From the NCBI GenBank assembly GCA_024639415.1, contig JAHEIK010000013.1:1-19604 (forward strand): a DNA stretch of 19,604 nucleotides, in the 5' to 3' direction. This document shows positions 7,074-16,775 of the stretch, piece after piece. The notes beneath the pieces are model-generated. The model saw nothing but the letters and a program-made list of their open reading frames with translations. It searched no databases and was not told the DNA's origin. A program made the position numbers and the translations under genes. The stretch is from Planctomycetota bacterium. GTDB taxonomy: Bacteria > Planctomycetota > PLA2 > JAEUHO01. Numbering within the stretch: position 1 is the stretch's first letter; every line of letters begins with the position of its first letter.

Positions 7074-7105
7074 GCTGCGAGCGGGCTTTCGGCCCGGCTC
7101 GCAGC
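7074..7105 (-). terminator. Strong hairpin after the tricorn gene (no U-run)
   Basis: On the minus strand, 13 base pairs with one bulged C close a 5-nt CGAAA loop (arms 7105-7092 and 7086-7074). It lies 13 nt past the tricorn stop codon. The stem is strong enough for an intrinsic terminator, but no U-tract follows. It may act with Rho, protect the 3' end, or be a U-less terminator. Confidence 0.5.
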
Positions 7106-7117
7106 CCTCGTGCGGCC

Positions 7118-10360
<3,243 letters not shown>

Positions 10361-10388
10361 CGTCGTGCGTCTCCTTCAGCAACGCAGG

Positions 10389-10394
10389 ACTGTA
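10389..10394 (-). promoter_or_regulatory. -10-like element TACAGT upstream of the tricorn gene
   Basis: gcTACAGTCC on the minus strand lies 28 nt before the ATG at 10360. It is a weaker match to the local consensus; read-through from the upstream carrier gene is equally possible. Confidence 0.3.
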
Positions 10395-10400
10395 GCCCGA

Positions 10401-11735
10401 CTACGACGGGTCGTCGCCCCGGGCCCGTGCGCGCGCGGCGTGCGCCCGGCCCAGGGCGAGGCTGAGCCAGGCCCACGCCCCGGCGATGGATACGCCGACG
10501 AGCGCCACGGGGAACAGACCCGGCCCGAGGGCGCGGATCAGCGACTTGGTGCCGCCCCCCACGACGTCGCCCCCGCGGTAGACGAACGTGTCGATCACGG
10601 CCTTGGCCTTGTACTTCTCGCTGCGGTCCAGCACCGAGAAGAGCACCTCGCGCGTGGGCTTGGAGACGGCGTAGCGCGTGCTGCGCCGCAGGCCCTCGAC
10701 GATGGTGACGACCCAGAAGAGCGGCGCGGCCCAGATCGCCACGAAGGCCAACCCCGCGACCAGCGGCAGGATGCCCAGCGTGCGCCCGATACCGAGCGAG
10801 GCGATCAGCCGCCGCGTCAGGACGACCTGCACGAGCAGCGTGATGCTCTGGGTCACGAGGTTGATCAAGGCCAGCGCCTGGGTCTGCTCCCCCGGCGTGG
10901 CGAAGTGCGCCGCCACGATCTCCAGGGTCATCAGGTAGAGCATCGTGCCCGTGACGGTGTAGCAGAGCAGATAGAGGCAGATGCGCAGCAGGTACGGCGA
11001 GCGGACCACCTCGGCGAGGCCGTCCCAGGCCCGCCCGCCCAGCCGCGGTGGGCGAGCGTCGAGGGAGCCGCCCCCGAGCCCAGGATCCCGGTCGAAGAGC
11101 CCCATCACGCGCCGGGCGCACCACACCGCACCCTCGATCGCCAGGAACGACACGAGCAGGAGGTAGGGCACGACGACGCTGGTCTCTTGCCCCAGGAGGG
11201 ACGCACAGAACGGCAGACCGAAGCGCACCACGAGCGCGCCGGCGATCGAGCCCAGCGTGGCCCCGACTGCGATCCACGGATAGAGCCGGCGCGCCGACGC
11301 GCTGCCGAAGTTGTCGGCCATGAAGCTCCAGAACACCGACACGACCCACAGGTTGAAGGCGCTCAACCAGATGTAGAAGACCGGGCCGATCCACGCTCCG
11401 GCCTCACGCCCCAGCCCGACCATGAGCCCGAACAGGAGCAGGGTCTGGACGCCGAAGAAGCGATAGCACAGGGGAATGAAGCGCCGACGCGTCAGCCGCG
11501 AGACGACCGCTCCGTAAAGCGGGTTCAGCAGCAGCATCACCAGCCACGTGCCGAAGAACAGCAGCGGCAGCTTCGCGATGCCCACGCGGATGCCGAACTG
11601 ATCCCGGATGGGCTTCAGGATCGAGAAGCTGGCGAGCACGAAGAAGAAGTACGCCCCGGCCCACAGCACGACGCGCAGCTCGGCCGGCGTGACGGCGATG
11701 CGAGCGCGCGTCTCCTTCGAGAAGAGGCCGATCAC
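10401..11735 (-). CDS. NTP/NDP-exchange-type (ATP/ADP translocase-like) membrane carrier
   Basis: A 444-residue polytopic membrane protein with about 10-12 hydrophobic segments, beginning YFFFVLASFSILKPIRD. The signature KPTREVLFSVLDRSEKYKAK, followed by a VIDTFVYRGGD motif (about residues 356-393), is characteristic of the nucleotide-exchange-transporter/MFS-like family related to rickettsial and chlamydial Tlc proteins. True ATP/ADP exchange is known only for some members, so the substrate is uncertain here. The start is GTG, overlapping the stop of the upstream epimerase gene by four bases (GTGA), so the two genes are translationally coupled. The C-terminal tail is Arg/Ala-rich and cytoplasmic. 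Confidence 0.85.
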   Translation of the reverse strand: MIGLFSKETRARIAVTPAELRVVLWAGAYFFFVLASFSILKPIRDQFGIRVGIAKLPLLFFGTWLVMLLLNPLYGAVVSRLTRRRFIPLCYRFFGVQTLLLFGLMVGLGREAGAWIGPVFYIWLSAFNLWVVSVFWSFMADNFGSASARRLYPWIAVGATLGSIAGALVVRFGLPFCASLLGQETSVVVPYLLLVSFLAIEGAVWCARRVMGLFDRDPGLGGGSLDARPPRLGGRAWDGLAEVVRSPYLLRICLYLLCYTVTGTMLYLMTLEIVAAHFATPGEQTQALALINLVTQSITLLVQVVLTRRLIASLGIGRTLGILPLVAGLAFVAIWAAPLFWVVTIVEGLRRSTRYAVSKPTREVLFSVLDRSEKYKAKAVIDTFVYRGGDVVGGGTKSLIRALGPGLFPVALVGVSIAGAWAWLSLALGRAHAARARARGDDPS

Positions 11736-12937
11736 TTCGTCTTCTGGCTCTCGGCCCAGGCCGCAAGCACCTCGGCTTCACGCTTGGGGTCGAGCTTCCA
11801 GCGCCAGCGGTCCCCGGCCTTCGCCCGCAGCTCGAGCTCCCAGGCCAGGGCGTCGCGCACGGTGTCGGCGATCGGGCGGAACGTCAGCCCGGCCGCCATC
11901 GCCTTCTCGACCTTCACCCAGGCGAGCACCTTCTCGGGCATCCAGTTCGGCAGTTGCATCCACGGCCGCACCTGCTGCTGCTCGAGGAACGCCTCGGAGA
12001 CCCAGGTGAACGAGCAATCTGTACGGATGGAGCACTTGCAGCCGTGCAGGAACTCCTCGAACGAGAGATGCCCGGGGAAGCCGCTCGCGTTGAACACGCC
12101 GGCCGTCTTGTTCTCGGCGAGGTGCACGCACCAAGCGCCGAGGTCCTTCACGTCGATGAACTGGCAGTGCCCGTCGGGGTTGCCCGGCGCGAGAATCTCG
12201 CCGCCGCGGTGCACCTTCAGCGGCCACTCCCCCAGTCGCCGTGACGCGTCGCGGTGACCGACGATGAGTCCCGGCCGCACGTTCGCGACACGACCCGGCA
12301 TGGCCGCCTCGCAAGCCTGCTCACAGAGAGCCTTGAAGGCGCCGTAGTCGAAGCCCTTGTACTCCTCGCGCTGCTTGAGCCCGACGAGCTCGGTCTCCTC
12401 GTCGATGGCCGTGGGGTCCTTGCCGAACTGCGGGTACACGGAGATGGTGGAGACGAACACGTAGTGCCCCACCTGCTTCGCCAGCTGCTTGGACGAGGCC
12501 TCCACGAACTCCGGCCAGTACCCGGACGTGTCGATGGCCACGTCCCACGTGCGGCCTTCCAGGGACTTCAGATCCACGGGCTCCGGCGCGCGGCGCGGCG
12601 TGGGGTCGGTCTCGCTGCGCGGGCGCGGGTCGCCGTGGCTGCCCCGGTTGCCCTTCAGCTTCTCGAGCTGCGGGTACATCTCGGGATTGGACTTGCCGCG
12701 GTTGAAGAGCGTGACGTCGTGCCCGCGCGCGAGCGCATGGTCCACGATCGCCGGTCCCAGGAAGCGCGTCCCGCCCAGCACGAGGATCTTCAGGGGCTTG
12801 GGCAGCTTGCCGGCGCCTGCGGGCTTGGGCTCGTCCGCCGGCTGCGACTCGTCGGCGGCGACTCCCCGGGCCAGTGCGCCCGCGGCGAGCACCGCGCCCG
12901 CCCCGAGTAGTACCCGTCGCGTCGTCGAGTGAGTCAT
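11732..12937 (-). CDS. Tat-signal NAD(P)-dependent epimerase/dehydratase-like protein
   Basis: A 401-residue extended short-chain dehydrogenase/reductase. The N-terminus TTRRVLLGAGAVLAAGALARG is a twin-arginine signal, implying export of a folded, cofactor-loaded protein. The Rossmann motif ILVLGGTRFLG (residues 51-61) binds the nucleotide, VFVSTISVY (160-168) supplies the active-site serine, and Y198-GAF-K202 is the YxxxK catalytic pair. These match NAD-dependent sugar epimerases and the related CSP41-like group. An insert at about residues 99-123, rich in Pro and Arg, lies before the strand that normally follows the cofactor loop. AGGAG stands 7 nt from the ATG. It is the first gene of a two-gene operon with the carrier at 10401-11735. 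The actual substrate is not evident. Confidence 0.9.
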   Translation of the reverse strand: MTHSTTRRVLLGAGAVLAAGALARGVAADESQPADEPKPAGAGKLPKPLKILVLGGTRFLGPAIVDHALARGHDVTLFNRGKSNPEMYPQLEKLKGNRGSHGDPRPRSETDPTPRRAPEPVDLKSLEGRTWDVAIDTSGYWPEFVEASSKQLAKQVGHYVFVSTISVYPQFGKDPTAIDEETELVGLKQREEYKGFDYGAFKALCEQACEAAMPGRVANVRPGLIVGHRDASRRLGEWPLKVHRGGEILAPGNPDGHCQFIDVKDLGAWCVHLAENKTAGVFNASGFPGHLSFEEFLHGCKCSIRTDCSFTWVSEAFLEQQQVRPWMQLPNWMPEKVLAWVKVEKAMAAGLTFRPIADTVRDALAWELELRAKAGDRWRWKLDPKREAEVLAAWAESQKTK

Positions 12938-12961
12938 CCGAGTCTCCTGTCGTGACGGGAC

Positions 12962-12967
12962 ACTCTA
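12962..12967 (-). promoter_or_regulatory. -10-like element TAGAGT for the epimerase-carrier operon
   Basis: tgTAGAGTGT on the minus strand lies 24 nt before the ATG at 12937. It is back to back with the promoter of the small lipoprotein gene within a 96-bp divergent gap. Confidence 0.35.
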
Positions 12968-12983
12968 CAGCGCTCGGACGCTC

Positions 12984-13013
12984 TTGAATCCCCCGACGGG
13001 ACGGGCGTAGGCT
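12984..13013 (+). promoter_or_regulatory. Promoter (TTGAAT - 18 nt - TAGGCT) of the small lipoprotein gene
   Basis: TTGAAT at 12984-12989 and TAGGCT at 13008-13013, with an 18-nt spacer, form the best sigma70-type promoter in the window. Transcription would start around 13020, leaving a leader of about 14 nt that holds AGGAGG. Confidence 0.55.
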
Positions 13014-13033
13014 GCACCGCAGGAGGGCACCCC

Positions 13034-13390
13034 ATGCGCATCGCGATCGCGCTTCTCACGTGTCTGTTCGTGCTGGCCGCCTGCAGTGGCGAGGACGGCG
13101 CAGCCAAGGCCCAGCAGATCAAGCAGCTGAAGCAGCAGTACACGCAGCTCAACGCCGAGCTGGCCGAGAAGCTGAACACCTGGGGCCCGATCCGGGACAA
13201 GGTCATCCCGGCCATGGGCGCCTGGAGGCGGGCCAAGGCGAGCGGCGACGAGGGCGCGGCGGCAGCCGCCAAGCTGGCTCTCGAAGAGGCCCAGGCCGCC
13301 TCGAACGACGCCATCGCCTTGGAGAAGTCCCTCAAGGACCGCATCCGCGACCTGAAGGACAAGATCCGCAAGCTGGGCGGCAAGCTCTAG
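13034..13390 (+). CDS. Small coiled-coil lipoprotein
   Basis: A 118-residue protein starting at ATG 13034 with AGGAGG about 7 nt upstream. The signal peptide ends in the lipobox LAAC (Cys17). The mature part is almost wholly helical: AQQIKQLKQQYTQLNAELAEKL near the N-terminus and LEKSLKDRIRDLKDKIRKL at the C-terminus form two heptad-like coiled coils, separated by an alanine-rich helix. No catalytic motif is present. It could be a structural or periplasm-spanning envelope lipoprotein, comparable in plan (not in sequence) to Lpp. No family is recognised. It is convergent with the cyclophilin gene, 24 bp away. Confidence 0.85.
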   Translation: MRIAIALLTCLFVLAACSGEDGAAKAQQIKQLKQQYTQLNAELAEKLNTWGPIRDKVIPAMGAWRRAKASGDEGAAAAAKLALEEAQAASNDAIALEKSLKDRIRDLKDKIRKLGGKL

Positions 13391-13407
13391 CGAGCCGCCC
13401 TGCGACG

Positions 13408-13430
13408 CCGCGCCCTACTTGACGGCGCGG
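13408..13430. terminator. GC hairpin between convergent genes (weak, possibly bidirectional)
   Basis: CCGCGCC and GGCGCGG are perfect 7-bp arms around a 9-nt loop that includes the cyclophilin stop codon. The hairpin forms on both strands between the ends of the small lipoprotein and cyclophilin genes. No U-run follows on either strand, so a terminator role is only possible. Confidence 0.3.
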
Positions 13431-14341
13431 ATCGAGAGGATCTTCACCGGCACCAGCGGCTTGAAGGCCGGCGGGGGGCGCACGCCCGGGGGTACGGGCT
13501 TCGGCTTGCCCGTCGTCTTGACGTTGGCGATCTTGTCGACGATGTCCATGCCCTTGATCACGCGCCCGAAGACGGTGTGCTTGCCGGTCAGGTAGACGGG
13601 GTCGCCGACGTTGATGAAGAACTGCGAGCCGTTCGTGTTCGGACCGGCGTTGGCCAGGGCGAGCGTGCCGCGCGTCGGCTTCACGGATGCCAGCGTCTTG
13701 CTGTAGCGGTAGCCCGTCAGCTCGTAGAACTGCATCAACGACATGGAGGAGATCTTCGCGTTGATCTCCGGCAGGCGCTTCTGGAAGTCGGCCTGCGTGG
13801 TGATTCCCATGGAGCGGACCACCGGGGCCACGATGTTGCGGTTGAACTGCTGCTGGGACCCGATGTTCAGCCAGGGATGCGGCTGGTTGCCCGTGATCAC
13901 CTTCAGCTTGTCGAGCCCCAGCTTCACGGCGTTGATCTCGTCGGCGTACTTGAAGCCGGCATCCCCCGAACCGTTCGCCCTGGGGCAGCCGCCCTGGAGC
14001 ATGAAGCCCGGGATCACCCGGTGGAAGGTGAGCCCGTCGTAGAAGGGCTTCGTGATCGTCACCTGCTTCTTCGTGCGGACGTCGGTGAACGTGCCCTTGC
14101 CCTCCGCGAGGCCCAGGAAGACCCTGACGGTCTGGGGCGCCGCCTGCGGCCACAGCTCGACGAGGATGTCACCGAGCGAGGTCTTGATCAGCGCACGGGG
14201 CAGGGCTGCAGGTGCGGGCTTCTTCGCAGGTGCGGCGGCCGGGGCCTTCCCGGTGGGCTCGTCGGCATGCACCTCGGCAGGCAGCAGGGCGGGCGCAGAG
14301 AGCAGCAGGATCAGGGCCAGGGGCAGCAGGGATCGGCGCAT
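13415..14341 (-). CDS. Secreted cyclophilin-type peptidyl-prolyl cis-trans isomerase
   Basis: A 308-residue protein with a Sec signal peptide (cleavage near EVHA-DE) and an Ala/Pro/Lys linker, so it works as a proline isomerase outside the cytoplasmic membrane. The cyclophilin core is clear: FYDGLTFHRVIPGFMLQGG (residues 100-118) and RGTLALANAGPNTNGSQFFI (224-243), then LTGKHTVFGRVIKGMDIVD. R108, F113, Q116, Q240, F242 and H255 match the human CypA active-site residues R55, F60, Q63, Q111, F113 and H126; the CypA tryptophan position is Y250. About 100 residues lie between the two core motifs, roughly 60-70 more than in typical cyclophilins. The C-terminus is Pro/Lys-rich. GAGGAG lies 6 nt before the ATG. 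Confidence 0.95.
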   Translation of the reverse strand: MRRSLLPLALILLLSAPALLPAEVHADEPTGKAPAAAPAKKPAPAALPRALIKTSLGDILVELWPQAAPQTVRVFLGLAEGKGTFTDVRTKKQVTITKPFYDGLTFHRVIPGFMLQGGCPRANGSGDAGFKYADEINAVKLGLDKLKVITGNQPHPWLNIGSQQQFNRNIVAPVVRSMGITTQADFQKRLPEINAKISSMSLMQFYELTGYRYSKTLASVKPTRGTLALANAGPNTNGSQFFINVGDPVYLTGKHTVFGRVIKGMDIVDKIANVKTTGKPKPVPPGVRPPPAFKPLVPVKILSIRAVK

Positions 14342-14404
14342 GGAGGCTCCTCGAGGGGACTGGGGGATTCTCCACGCTCCCCCAGGCCCGGGAAGGAATC
14401 GTGC

Positions 14405-14432
14405 GCGCGGAGCCCGTTCGTCGGCTCCGCGC
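14405..14432. repeat. Perfect 10-bp inverted repeat (8-nt loop)
   Basis: GCGCGGAGCC and GGCTCCGCGC flank CGTTCGTC. There is no U-run on either side. It may be an attenuator or stability element in the leader of the cyclophilin gene, or an insulator between the divergent genes. Confidence 0.6.
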
Positions 14433-14475
14433 TTGATCGCAACCCCTTGCTGTGACTACCCTTCCGGCGAAGACA

Positions 14476-14505
14476 GGCAATTTCCGTACGACCCTGGAAA
14501 TGGCC
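14476..14505. promoter_or_regulatory. Operator-like inverted repeat GGCAATTTCC-N10-GGAAATGGCC
   Basis: The 10-nt arms are complementary at 9 of 10 positions around a 10-nt spacer. Its relatively AT-rich arms stand out in GC-rich surroundings. It overlaps the putative -35 box of the cyclophilin promoter, which is a good position for a dimeric repressor or activator site. The binding protein is unknown. Confidence 0.4.
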
Positions 14506-14610
14506 TGGGCGGGGTGCCGCTTAGAAGAGCAAACGGGACCTGCTACGCCGTTCCAGATAGGGGCGGCCGTGCTGGATGGCACCCGCAAGAACGACATCAG
14601 GAGGTGAAAC

Positions 14611-16614
14611 ATGACGAGGAGAGCAAGCTACGCCGCGGTGTGCGCAGTGGTCCTGGCGATCACGCTCACAGCATGCGGCTCGGATAGCACTCCCACCGGC
14701 GGCTCTACGACGAGCGCCAACATCACGTTCATGACCGACCCGGCGGCTACCGTCTGGATCGACGGCGTGGACAAGGGACAGACGCCGATCGTGATCGCGG
14801 TAGACGCCGGATCGCACGAGGTGGTTCTCAAGGCCGAAGGCTTCGAGGACATGAAGGAGACCATCGCGGTCGAGGCCGGCAAGGACCTCACCGTCGACAC
14901 GGGCCTCATGCTGGCAGGTACCGACGTGGGCGACTACAAGCGCCTGCTCGCGACGCTGGGCATCGAGCACCAGGCGTATGGCGAGACCCCGAAGGCCCAC
15001 CGTGGCCTCGGTGACTCGCCGGTCATGCTCTACTGGCCGCAGTCCACGATGCGCCATGCCAGCTTGGGCACGTACCGCATCGAGGTCACGCCGGAGTACG
15101 AGAACGACGGCTACATCGAGTTCCGCAAGGGCAAGAACGTCCTGCACCGCGAGAAGTTCGAGGCAGAAGACCTGCTCACCGAGCGCGCGATCCCGGCCTC
15201 TGTCATGGAGGCCATGAAGGCGGGCGGCAAGTACAGCTGGGGCGTCTACTACGAGTCCAAGCGCAAGAAGCCCGTCGTCGCCAAGTTCGACATCGCGAGC
15301 AGGAGCAAGGAGCGCAAGTTCAGCCGGAAGGTCAGCAAGATCCGCAGTCGCAAGACGTACCAGCGGGCCAACCCGCTGATGCGTGCGATGGCCAACGTCG
15401 ACCTGCTCCGTGACAACCGCTTCTACGCCGAGGCGCTCCGCTACTCGCTGAGCATGGTCAACACCTGGCCCACGACCGAGATGCCCTTCAAGAGCATCGC
15501 GTTCTGCTGTGAGCGCCTGGCGCTCAAGGACAGCCAGCTGTACAGCCACGTCGGCGAGTCGCTGCGCGGTAGCGGCGCAACGCGTGCCCGTCAGGGCCTG
15601 AGCATCCCCGGTCGCACCGAAGGTACGGGCGGTCAGACGTCCAGCCTGCCCCCGAGCGTCGTGGCTCCCCGTGTCCGTGACACGAAGCCGACCGTCCCCG
15701 GTGGCATGGGTGTCACCCCGACCCCGGACGCGCAGAAGCGCAAGCCGGGCGCCATCGAGCCCGCGACCGACGGCAACAGTGCCGGCAGTGACGCCACGGG
15801 CATCGGCAGCGAGCGCGGTGCCGGCGACGCGGAGATCGTGAAGCTGCGCGACCTGATCAACCAGAGCGACAAGGAGCTCGAGGCTGCCAACGAAGCCGTT
15901 ACGCAGGCGAATCTGCTCCGCGAGGCCGCCGAGGCTGCCCAGGAGCGGGCACAGGACGCGCTGCAGAACGCCGAAGCGGCTGCTGAGGCCCTCCGGGTGC
16001 TCGAAGAGCAGGAAGCTGCGACGCCCGGCTCGGTGCCGCAGGCTGACCTGGAAGCCGCTCGGGAGAATGCCCGAGTCTCCGACGCGCAAGCTGGCGACGC
16101 CGCTGAGGCCGCCAAGAGTGCCGACGAGCAGGCTGCCGCCGCCCGCCGTGAAGCGGACAAGGTTGCCAAGGACGCAGCCGACCGCCGCAAGACGCTCGAC
16201 GATCAGCTGAAGCTGAGGCTCGAGGCTCTGGGCGTTCCGTCCAACCGCGAAGGCGCGGACAAGCTGGATGAGGAGCGTGCCGTGCTGAACCAGATGCGTG
16301 ACGAGGCAGAGAGCAACCAGCAGGCTCTGACCCACGCGAACGACATGATGGACCAGGCTGTGGCAGCGCTGCAGACGGCAGAGGCTGAGCTCGAGCGGTT
16401 GTCCGCCATCGAGACGCCGACGCCGGCAGAGCTCGCGGAGCTCGAAGCGGCCGCCCAGGCCGTCTCCAGCGCCCACGAGGAGTCTGCCCGGGCACGGATG
16501 GAGTTCGAGCGCACCGAGGCGGCCGTGCAGGCCTCCGCGGCCCAGATCGGAAGCCAAGAGGAGTTGATCAAGCAGCTCGAGCGCGACATGGAGCAGCTCT
16601 CCACGTCCAAGTAA
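14611..16614 (+). CDS. PEGA-domain lipoprotein with long C-terminal coiled coil
   Basis: A 667-residue protein with a perfect ribosome-binding site (AGGAGG, 6 nt spacing) and a lipoprotein signal (LTAC, Cys22). Residues 38-90 form a PEGA domain: PAATVWIDGVDKGQTPIVI, then AGSHEVVLKAEGFED. PEGA domains are beta-sandwich modules of surface proteins. A middle region (100-320) contains YRIEVTPEYENDGYIEFRKG and a helical stretch with several cysteines. A Pro/Gly/Thr-rich linker (325-405) follows, then about 260 residues of Ala/Glu-rich helix with heptad patterning (LREAAEAAQERAQDALQNAE and similar). The overall plan is an outer-envelope anchor, a domain and a rod. It has an own transcription unit, ended by an intrinsic terminator. 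The exact role is unknown; an envelope-spanning or scaffold function is inference. Confidence 0.88.
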   Translation: MTRRASYAAVCAVVLAITLTACGSDSTPTGGSTTSANITFMTDPAATVWIDGVDKGQTPIVIAVDAGSHEVVLKAEGFEDMKETIAVEAGKDLTVDTGLMLAGTDVGDYKRLLATLGIEHQAYGETPKAHRGLGDSPVMLYWPQSTMRHASLGTYRIEVTPEYENDGYIEFRKGKNVLHREKFEAEDLLTERAIPASVMEAMKAGGKYSWGVYYESKRKKPVVAKFDIASRSKERKFSRKVSKIRSRKTYQRANPLMRAMANVDLLRDNRFYAEALRYSLSMVNTWPTTEMPFKSIAFCCERLALKDSQLYSHVGESLRGSGATRARQGLSIPGRTEGTGGQTSSLPPSVVAPRVRDTKPTVPGGMGVTPTPDAQKRKPGAIEPATDGNSAGSDATGIGSERGAGDAEIVKLRDLINQSDKELEAANEAVTQANLLREAAEAAQERAQDALQNAEAAAEALRVLEEQEAATPGSVPQADLEAARENARVSDAQAGDAAEAAKSADEQAAAARREADKVAKDAADRRKTLDDQLKLRLEALGVPSNREGADKLDEERAVLNQMRDEAESNQQALTHANDMMDQAVAALQTAEAELERLSAIETPTPAELAELEAAAQAVSSAHEESARARMEFERTEAAVQASAAQIGSQEELIKQLERDMEQLSTSK

Positions 16615-16689
16615 CGGCACGACGTCCAACTAGCAGACCCGACAGCTCGGTCGCGAGCACCTACGCGCCGAGCACAGGGTGCCATCCAC

Positions 16690-16728
16690 GAAGCGGCGGT
16701 CTCGTAAGAGACCGCCGCTTCACTTTTT
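16690..16728 (+). terminator. Intrinsic terminator after the PEGA lipoprotein gene
   Basis: Perfect 14-bp arms (GAAGCGGCGGTCTC and GAGACCGCCGCTTC) close a GTAA loop and are followed by ACTTTTT. This is a textbook Rho-independent terminator and the strongest in the window. Confidence 0.93.
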
Positions 16729-16740
16729 GGCGCGCAGCCG

Positions 16741-16746
16741 TAGGGT
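16741..16746 (+). promoter_or_regulatory. -10-like element TAGGGT of the MFS gene
   Basis: cgTAGGGTCG lies 29 nt before ATG 16776. A possible -35 (TTCACT, 16719-16724, spacer 16) falls in the 3' arm and start of the T-run of the preceding terminator, so terminator and promoter overlap. Confidence 0.42.
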
Positions 16747-16775
16747 CGGGCGCTCACCCCGCGGCGGATCGCAGC

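Larger units (their letters stand above)
14342..14610. other. Divergent intergenic region with two inverted repeats
   Basis: A 269-bp non-coding gap between the cyclophilin and PEGA-lipoprotein genes, the longest in the window. It contains a 10-bp perfect hairpin (14405-14432) and a 10-bp imperfect inverted repeat (14476-14505). A possible minus-strand promoter is TTGCCT (14475-14480), 16 nt, TAGTCA (14453-14458), which would put the first hairpin in the cyclophilin leader. On the plus strand about 100 nt of possibly structured leader end in AGGAGGTGAAAC just before ATG 14611. No known riboswitch consensus was recognised. Confidence 0.5.

Noticed and set aside
14506..14610. Cyclic-di-GMP or other riboswitch in the PEGA gene leader
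   Set aside because: The GCAAAC and GGGAC pieces are reminiscent of the GEMM motif, but the conserved order and paired stems are not there.
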